A DNA stretch of 13,878 nucleotides from assembly GCA_023258825.1 (NCBI GenBank), contig JALQWE010000049.1, positions 1 through 13,878 on the forward strand, written 5' to 3'. Positions 8,575-13,878 of the stretch are shown here, one piece after another; the stretch's first letter is position 1, and every line of letters begins with the position of its first letter. The notes under the pieces are model-generated. The model was given only the letters and a program-made list of their open reading frames with translations. It was not told where the DNA came from and searched no databases. A program made the position numbers and the translations under genes. The DNA is from Planctomycetaceae bacterium. Its GTDB lineage: Bacteria; Planctomycetota; Planctomycetia; Planctomycetales; Planctomycetaceae.

Positions 8575-10563
8575 TCAGGATTGTGTTGTCGGTGCGGTTG
8601 GTTCCGGAGTTGGTGTCGCCGGAGTCGTCGGTGGACCGTCCGCGCCCGATTCCGGCGTTGTCCCCGGGCTGGGTTCTGTCGGGGGCGTTGCCGGTGCGGG
8701 TTCTGGAGCGACCTCCGGTGTGGCTGGTGCAACTGGTGGCGTGCCCGCTGGCGTTGTTGCCGCTGGTGTCGAGGTCGTTGCCGCCGCTGCATTTTCGCTG
8801 GACGCCGGGGCTGGGTTTGCATCGTAGGCGGCATTGCCGTTGGGATCGGCGGCAGGGGGGGCGGCTTGCGGTGCTGGCTCAATCAGCTTTCGGTCTCTCA
8901 GGCCTTCTCCCAGTTGCAGCTTCCAGACTCCTGCGGTGTCCTTCATTGTCACATACCGATTGGTAATGGACACGATTTCCGCGTTGACTTCGGAAATCCG
9001 AATGGTCTCCCCGGCTTTTGGGCGGGTCGTGATGCCAGTCCCCTTGTTTCGGAACCATGCGTACCAGACACCATCGCGGGAAACGGTACCGGACAGCAGC
9101 GTCATTGCTGCGTGATCATCCTGGACGTCCAGAGCAATCACAGAGGATGCAGACTTCGGGTCGGAGCCGCTGTCTTTGACGGTGACGGTGACGTCGTACT
9201 TGCCCGGAGTGAAGGAGCGGGCGGGCGTCCACTTCAGAAGCCCTGTTTTGGCGTCAATCTGCAGTCCTTCCGGGGTCCCGGAACCAAGGGCGTAGCTAAG
9301 AGTGCTTTCCGTGGCATCGTCCGTTGCCGTGGCCTGGACGGAGAATTCGCGTCCGATCACTACGAGGGCCGATTTGGGGAGGGTGAGCACTGGTGCGGCA
9401 TTCGGCTGCTCAATTGTGATCGTGACTTTTTCGTCGTATTGCTTTTCAGGCGCATTAGCCTGAGTGAGAACGACGGTTGCCGTATATTTTCCAGCCGTGA
9501 GCGAGGCCTCGGGAGTCCATGTAAAGACGCCCGTCGCAGGATCAATCGCCATCCCCGGGGTTGCCTCATTCAGCGTGAATGAGGCGGGACCGAGTTCAGG
9601 ATTGATGCCGTCGGCCCTTGCCGTCATTTTCACTTCTTCGCCGGGACGAATGGTACGATTTGACAGACCGGCAACCTTCGGGGTCCACGTTTTTGGCGGA
9701 GAAGGAATAACGAAGGGTGAGTCCTTTATGAGCGCGAGGAACTCATCAATAGTTGTCTCGCGACGGTCCCAGGTGACCGGGAACAATTCGATCACAGACT
9801 GATCCGGATGTGCTCCGGCTTTTGTGCCTGCCACGCCCCGCTCGATGGTCCATTGTTCCCCCTGAATGGCTGTGATACGGATCAATTCCCGCTCAAGCCG
9901 GACCATGAATGGTTCGAAGCCTTCGGCGGTCGGAAACAGTTCGCTGGGGACGGCCTGCATGACCGTTGCATTGTCTGTGAGTGCTCCGATGAGCTTTGTA
10001 CGGGGCAGCAATTCGGCGCGGTTATCGGTGCCTGAAACACTCATGCCTTCAGCGGTCAGTGTGACGTTGAGCCGCGGGTTACCCTGGGCCCCCGGGCTGT
10101 CGATTTTCATGGAAGAAATGCGCTGCAGAATGCCAGCCTGATCAAACAGGTACAGGAAACGGACAAGGCCCTGCAAGTCGGTTTCGGCCTTACGTACTTC
10201 GACTGCGACCGTGCTGTATTCCTTCTGGGCGGAACGAGCAGCCGGTGTCACCTCAAAGGCGGGGCCGGAGAATCCACACTGACGAGCCAGCTCGAAGACC
10301 CATTCCCGATACAGTCGTTGTGCGTCGTCGATATCCGCAGGCAGGCTGAGATTCTTCCAGTCGTTCAGATTACTTCGGGCGACGCCGAGCTCGATCTGGC
10401 GATCGGCCAGGGTTTCGCCGGCGGTCTGAGCCGACTGAAGTTTCTTCTCAAGCGCGTTAATGGGGCCGAAAACCCAGCCGGACACTGTGGACCGCCCGGC
10501 ATAGACCGCAACGACGGCGCCCAAACCGACGGCCAGCAGTTTTGTTCTTTTCTTGTCGTCCAT
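8575..10563 (-). CDS. PilO-like type IV pilus/type II secretion platform protein with two Ig-like domains
   Basis: A 662-residue inner-membrane protein. A short basic cytoplasmic end (DDKKRTK) precedes one membrane helix at ~8-30, then a coiled-coil stretch and a periplasmic domain to ~180 in which LQGLVRFLYLFDQAGILQRI is typical of PilO/GspM ferredoxin-like folds. Residues ~300-388 and ~389-483 are two putative Ig/cadherin-like (He_PIG type) domains, each with the signature of an ATPGMAIDPATGVFTWTP-like turn (second copy GLQIDAKTGLLKWTP) and a GKY...V..V strand. A small beta domain follows, resembling PilP-like modules, and then a ~105-residue Pro/Ala/Thr-rich tail. Ordinary PilO is about 200 residues. 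The ATG at 10563 has GGAAAG 9 nt upstream; the in-frame GTG at 10602 has no such site. It follows the PilMN gene, its expected partner. The PilO role is inferred from context and fold pattern. Confidence 0.7.
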   Translation of the reverse strand: MDDKKRTKLLAVGLGAVVAVYAGRSTVSGWVFGPINALEKKLQSAQTAGETLADRQIELGVARSNLNDWKNLSLPADIDDAQRLYREWVFELARQCGFSGPAFEVTPAARSAQKEYSTVAVEVRKAETDLQGLVRFLYLFDQAGILQRISSMKIDSPGAQGNPRLNVTLTAEGMSVSGTDNRAELLPRTKLIGALTDNATVMQAVPSELFPTAEGFEPFMVRLERELIRITAIQGEQWTIERGVAGTKAGAHPDQSVIELFPVTWDRRETTIDEFLALIKDSPFVIPSPPKTWTPKVAGLSNRTIRPGEEVKMTARADGINPELGPASFTLNEATPGMAIDPATGVFTWTPEASLTAGKYTATVVLTQANAPEKQYDEKVTITIEQPNAAPVLTLPKSALVVIGREFSVQATATDDATESTLSYALGSGTPEGLQIDAKTGLLKWTPARSFTPGKYDVTVTVKDSGSDPKSASSVIALDVQDDHAAMTLLSGTVSRDGVWYAWFRNKGTGITTRPKAGETIRISEVNAEIVSITNRYVTMKDTAGVWKLQLGEGLRDRKLIEPAPQAAPPAADPNGNAAYDANPAPASSENAAAATTSTPAATTPAGTPPVAPATPEVAPEPAPATPPTEPSPGTTPESGADGPPTTPATPTPEPTAPTTQS

Positions 10564-10767
10564 TTGTCCACACTTTCCATTTTCAACGGCAGGCCTGTCC
10601 ACAGCGGGAATCAGGGTTCAGATGGATGGGCCAATCAGAGGGCCACAGCGAGTTACACCAGAGGCTGCGAAGACTGCTCAGGTTGGTATTGTTCACTTCT
10701 GCAGTGGGCAACAGGTTTTCTGTTCGAACGGAGGACTCGGGTATTGACCTCATCCCTGGCGGCTGGG

Positions 10768-12240
10768 TCAGGAGGTTGTGTCCGTGGCCAACTTTGGGTC
10801 AGGGAGCACAATTTCCAGCTGAACTCGAACCTGATACTCCTGCGAGACGGCCGATGGACGCAGGTCCGTATCAAACGGTTTCACCCCATACCCGGCATCG
10901 CGCAGAGACCTGGTCAATTCGTTAATGTCCGACTCAGCTTTCGCCCACGCTTCGAAGCGGATCACACCCACGCCATTCTGTGGGATGGCCGCCATGGAAA
11001 AATTGTCCACAAACATGCGATTTGTTGGCGGCATGAGCTTACGGAGTCTGGCGAATTCATCCAGCCATTCGAGGTCGCGATCGACCCAGTTGCTGATTCG
11101 TCCGGAAAACTCCAGATCTCTGGCACCGGCTTCCAGTTCTTCCCGCATGTCGGCATTCTCAGACTCCACTGCCGCGAGCTTTTTCGACAGGGCCGCCATT
11201 CGATTGCTGCGATAGGTGTAGACACCAGCGAAGAGCAGAACAGTGGCCAGCAACCCTCCCAGGATTCGGATGCGTCTCAGATCCCGTTTCTCCGGGGATT
11301 TCCGGGGAGTGATGAAGTCAACAATCGGAATTCGGCTCTGCGGGCCGGAGATCATGGCTCCGGCGACAGTGACGGCATCCGCGGCCTGCTGCTCCGGAGG
11401 AAGTGTTCCGGAGATCAGCGTGGTTACGGGATCAATGCGTTCCAGCGCGGCACCGTCGAACCGCGTCGTCAGCTGATCGCTGACCTGTCGGGTAATCTCG
11501 GGAGCACCGATCAGCAGCACACGCCGAATTTTTTGATTGCCAAGTGTTTCTGCCGCTGCCATTCGGGCCCGCGACAATTCGGCTCGCAGCGTCCGCTCAA
11601 TGGTATCCTCAGAGGCCCACGATGACCCACTGTGGGAAAACAGCACGGTGCGTCCCTGAAGAAACGTCAGCTCAAGAAAGTCCCGCCGCATGACCGCGAC
11701 AATATCAACACCATCGGTCTCGGTATCGCTTCTCAGCAAACCGGCGTGTTCCAATGCCTGGGCAATGCAGTAAGCACTGACTCTGGCTTCGGTCAGTTCC
11801 AGCCCCGAATCATTCAGCGTGCGCCGGACAACGGCCAATTGTTCTACGGGTACCGTCACCAGCAGGACATCCCGAGTCGCTGCACCGGGCTGGATCGGCA
11901 GCGGCGTAAAATCCATACAGACACTGTCGACCGGGACGGTCAGTTTCATCGTGGCCTGCAAACGCAGCAGTTCCGGGATCTCAGTGTCGGGTACCTGAGG
12001 CAACTGGATTCGGTGAACGGTGACAAGCTGCCGGGGAAACACGACGGCTGCCTGCAGTTTGCGACGGTCGGATTTTCCGGGGAAGAGTTCCTGCAATCCC
12101 TGAACGACCGACAGCGTGTCGCCAGCATCGTCAGCGCGTTCGAGGACTTTCAGCAGACTCAGGTCGACGCCGGTGCTGCCGACGCGTCCCTGGGCGACCA
12201 CCAGTCGATTGCGGTCCCATTCGATTGTAATCTCAGCCAT
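10768..12240 (-). CDS. PilM-PilN fusion (GspL-like) assembly platform protein
   Basis: A 490-residue protein that joins two normally separate type IV pilus subunits. Residues 1-~300 resemble cytoplasmic actin-like PilM: VHRIQLPQVPDTEIPELLRLQA and the VLLVTVPVEQLAVVRRTLNDSGL block are typical. A membrane helix at ~322-341 follows a basic stretch (KRDLRRIR). A coiled coil (~345-372) and a PilN-like periplasmic domain complete it, with MFVDNFSM and GVGVIRFEAWAKAESDINEL as the recognisable strand-helix pattern. This is the architecture of GspL in type II secretion. The glycine-rich phosphate-2 loop of PilM (DIG type) reads DIVAV, so nucleotide binding is doubtful. Start: ATG at 12240 with a strong AGGAG 6 nt upstream; the TTG two codons earlier is not needed. 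It sits between the GspK-like and PilO-like genes, with gaps of 350 and 204 nt, which suggests one functional set. Confidence 0.8.
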   Translation of the reverse strand: MAEITIEWDRNRLVVAQGRVGSTGVDLSLLKVLERADDAGDTLSVVQGLQELFPGKSDRRKLQAAVVFPRQLVTVHRIQLPQVPDTEIPELLRLQATMKLTVPVDSVCMDFTPLPIQPGAATRDVLLVTVPVEQLAVVRRTLNDSGLELTEARVSAYCIAQALEHAGLLRSDTETDGVDIVAVMRRDFLELTFLQGRTVLFSHSGSSWASEDTIERTLRAELSRARMAAAETLGNQKIRRVLLIGAPEITRQVSDQLTTRFDGAALERIDPVTTLISGTLPPEQQAADAVTVAGAMISGPQSRIPIVDFITPRKSPEKRDLRRIRILGGLLATVLLFAGVYTYRSNRMAALSKKLAAVESENADMREELEAGARDLEFSGRISNWVDRDLEWLDEFARLRKLMPPTNRMFVDNFSMAAIPQNGVGVIRFEAWAKAESDINELTRSLRDAGYGVKPFDTDLRPSAVSQEYQVRVQLEIVLPDPKLATDTTS

Positions 12241-12246
12241 TTCCAA

Positions 12247-12251
12247 CTCCT
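12247..12251 (-). promoter_or_regulatory. Ribosome binding site of the PilM-PilN gene
   Basis: The - strand reads AGGAG, 6 nt before the ATG whose first base is 12240. It is the best Shine-Dalgarno match in the window and fixes the start at this ATG rather than the upstream TTG at 12246. Confidence 0.75.
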
Positions 12252-12484
12252 GTTCTGATCCGCCAACCGCTGAATTTTCCCGTGCTGTATGCCGCTGTGC
12301 GGTTTTTAAAACCCCTGCGTACTGATGAAATGACGTTGCCGGATCAAGTCTGCAATGAGTACCGTTTCACCAAGTTCTGCTGAGGGACTGGCCCTTTTGT
12401 ACTTTTCCTTCGCTATTCAACACCACATCTGAGTCTTCGATGCCGCCTGGCGCTGGAATCAAACGCCGGAAGCGGAGCTGCGGT

Positions 12485-12523
12485 CGTCAAAGTTCGGTTG
12501 TGCTGATTAATTGTTCTTTGACG
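12485..12523. repeat. Inverted repeat (8-bp arms, 23-nt spacer)
   Basis: CGTCAAAG at 12485-12492 is exactly complementary to CTTTGACG at 12516-12523. The spacer is AT-rich, including GATTAATTG. It lies about 70-105 nt after the gspK-like stop and about 245-285 nt before the PilMN start. It could be an operator or a 3' end stem-loop; no T run follows on the - strand, which argues against a simple terminator. Confidence 0.4.
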
Positions 12524-12590
12524 TCAGCAATGTTTGTATTCCGAGGACTGCTTTTTCAATGCTCCGTTGCTCCGCTAATCGCTCTGCGCT

Positions 12591-13878
12591 CTACTGTTCG
12601 TTTGGCTGACCATCAAGGAGCGACGGTTCAAATCCTCGGCCCAGTAACGAAAGGTCTCGCTGAAACAGTACCCGAGGCGGTTTTTTTGTGGCGTCAATCA
12701 GGGCCTCAAGGCGGGTCGTGGGCCCTCCCCGATCAAAGTGCCCAAGTACCTGAAACGAAAACACGTCCCCAGTGGTGGTGAGCCATGGTCCGAGGCGTTT
12801 GAATGTCACCAGGTCAACGATCCCTTCGGTCAGCAGCCAGATCGGTGAACGGCGACTGGACATAATATCGGCGGCTTCAATTGTGTCATCTACCGGGGGA
12901 CGTGCCTCCAGAATGGCATCCGCCATGGCCTCTGTCATATCCGGCATCGCGAGCAGCACTTCCCGGGGTGCCATGTTCACATTGATCCGGCCGTCGATGA
13001 AGTCATCATTCAGAAACGTCAGCATTTCCTCCAGCACCAGCATCTGCTCCATCAAGCCTGCCGGGTCGTTCGTTGTCCAGGGACTGGCCAGCGTCTGCTG
13101 GGCGCCGTTGATTTCCACCTGAACTTCTGCATCAATCAGATCGTAGAGGGATCGAAAGGATGCCTGAGGCGGATTGGACAGGTCCATACCGCCACGAGTG
13201 ACTTTGCCCAATTCTCCGTTGGCGAGATTTTTCGCAATCCAGTCCACCATCTGCTGTTGTTCAATCGTCAGTTTCCCCTGAGCCTGCGAATCTGCCTTCT
13301 GGTCTCCGGTCAGACGATAAGCGGTAACGAAGGTGGCTGTTTCCGTATCAAACGACTCTTCAATCAGATCGAACATCTCAGCCACGATGCCATTGTTGAT
13401 ATTGATCTTCTCAACCCCGGTTGTCTGAGTATTTCTTTCGCGGCTGGAGACTGTGAGATAGTCACGCAGACCGAAATCCAGAACACCGTCCTGATCATCG
13501 TTCGGCAGGCGCTCTGCCCCGTCGTCTTCATTAGGATCCAGTCGACCGTTTCGATTTGCGTCTTCACCATAAAACAAGGACGGTGTGACTCCCTGAACCT
13601 GCAGCAGCTCATCAATGGACTGCATGGGAGCGTTGCGTGCGGAGTACGGCACCGCCAGTCCTTCGTACGTCGTGGACTCTGCGCCACCGGTTCGTGGTTC
13701 TTCGTCACTGTCAATCCAGTCGAGAATCGCGTTGCAGATGTCCTCGCTCATCCCCGGAATAAATGACACGGCGGTAAACGGGTCGGTGGTGTCGTCCGTG
13801 TCATTCTCGAATTCCAGCAGGCGGTTGATGTTGAATCGTGCCGTTTCGGTCATCAAGCCGCTGCGAGGCAGTGAGTCT
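12591..13878 (-). CDS. gspK: GspK-like minor pseudopilin of type II secretion (5' end outside window)
   Basis: The reading frame is open to the right edge, so the N-terminal prepilin signal and membrane helix are missing. About 429 codons are present, against roughly 300-350 for a whole classical GspK. GspK caps the pseudopilus tip in the periplasm. Family landmarks: ETARFNINRLL near the edge, AILDWIDSDEEPRTGGAES, YSARNAPMQSIDELLQVQGV, and the second helix-hairpin-helix block INVNMAPREVLLAMP...DAILEAR. After the first block there is a pair of calcium-loop-like motifs (13527-13562 and 13467-13502). The segment from SLY to LNDDF adds an insert absent from short GspKs. An ATG at 13851-13853 is internal to conserved family sequence, so it is not the true start. 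It is upstream of PilMN on the same strand. TAG stop at 12591-12593. Confidence 0.82.
   Translation of the reverse strand, partial: DSLPRSGLMTETARFNINRLLEFENDTDDTTDPFTAVSFIPGMSEDICNAILDWIDSDEEPRTGGAESTTYEGLAVPYSARNAPMQSIDELLQVQGVTPSLFYGEDANRNGRLDPNEDDGAERLPNDDQDGVLDFGLRDYLTVSSRERNTQTTGVEKININNGIVAEMFDLIEESFDTETATFVTAYRLTGDQKADSQAQGKLTIEQQQMVDWIAKNLANGELGKVTRGGMDLSNPPQASFRSLYDLIDAEVQVEINGAQQTLASPWTTNDPAGLMEQMLVLEEMLTFLNDDFIDGRINVNMAPREVLLAMPDMTEAMADAILEARPPVDDTIEAADIMSSRRSPIWLLTEGIVDLVTFKRLGPWLTTTGDVFSFQVLGHFDRGGPTTRLEALIDATKKPPRVLFQRDLSLLGRGFEPSLLDGQPNEQ

Larger units (their letters stand above)
12241..12590. other. 350-nt gap between gspK-like and PilMN genes, with an inverted repeat
   Basis: No credible gene was found in this gap on either strand. 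It probably carries the PilMN leader and promoter. Visible elements are the AGGAG ribosome binding site at its left end and an 8-bp inverted repeat at 12485-12523. A tiny GC hairpin followed by TTTTT (12292-12307) points along the + strand, where no gene precedes it. No convincing -35/-10 pair was found. A gap this large is unusual inside a secretion gene set. Confidence 0.5.

Noticed and set aside
8581..9582. Open + strand frame (333 codons) opposite the PilO-like gene
   Set aside because: Its Cys/Arg/Trp-rich start is the antisense of the proline-rich tail; the - strand product has coherent domains.
10565..10603. Two copies of TGTGGACA (- strand) near the PilO-like start, 31 nt apart
   Set aside because: An 8-mer repeated twice is easily chance, and no further copies were noticed.
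10318..11625. Long open + strand frame (435 codons) opposite the PilO-like and PilMN genes
   Set aside because: It spans the antisense of two well-supported genes and the gap between them; the translation has no recognisable domain and is rich in Arg, Gly, Ser and Cys, as shadow frames are.
12292..12307. CCGC-TGT-GCGG followed by TTTTT, terminator-like on the + strand
   Set aside because: The stem has only four base pairs and no + strand gene ends upstream, so nothing supports a terminator there.
12519..12526. TGACGTCA palindrome
   Set aside because: A single 8-bp palindrome overlapping the larger inverted repeat; no bacterial regulator can be assigned from it.

Overview
The window looks like a chromosomal segment of a Planctomycetota bacterium. 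The evidence is an exosortase-family protein of the type I recall as XrtU next to a membrane-anchored TPR protein, a fused membrane/spermidine-synthase-like protein, and a divergent type II secretion/type IV pilus assembly set (GspK-like, PilM-PilN fusion, PilO-like protein with Ig-type domains). This taxonomic call is inference from gene content; no rRNA or other marker is present. No tRNA, rRNA, CRISPR array, insertion sequence or prophage signal was seen.

Layout. Positions 1-297 hold no confident gene. On the + strand, 298-1359 is an exosortase-like polytopic membrane protein that keeps the Cys but has lost the Arg and His expected of the family. It is followed after 99 nt by a 727-residue TPR protein with one N-terminal membrane anchor (1459-3642). 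Convergent to these, on the - strand, is threonine synthase (3725-4996). A short divergent spacer separates it from a + strand 1075-residue protein (5278-8505) with about 12-13 membrane helices, a spermidine-synthase-like domain with its SAM-binding signatures eroded, and a long soluble C-terminal part. Convergent again, on the - strand and transcribed right to left, is the secretion/pilus set: GspK-like minor pseudopilin (12591-13878, truncated by the window edge), PilM-PilN fusion (10768-12240), and a PilO-like protein with two Ig/cadherin-like domains and a proline-rich tail (8575-10563).

How the genes may work together. The three - strand genes at the right end are parts of one envelope machine: the GspK-like protein would cap a pseudopilus, and the PilMN and PilO-like proteins would form the inner-membrane platform that couples a cytoplasmic ATPase (not in this window) to it. 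The set ends at the PilO-like gene; ATPase, major pseudopilin and secretin genes, if linked, must lie beyond the right edge. The exosortase-like/TPR pair is a separate envelope-related unit. Threonine synthase is housekeeping amino-acid metabolism.

The most notable observations are two apparent pseudoenzymes (exosortase-like and spermidine-synthase-like), the Ig-domain-bearing PilO-like subunit, and a calcium-loop pair in the GspK-like protein.
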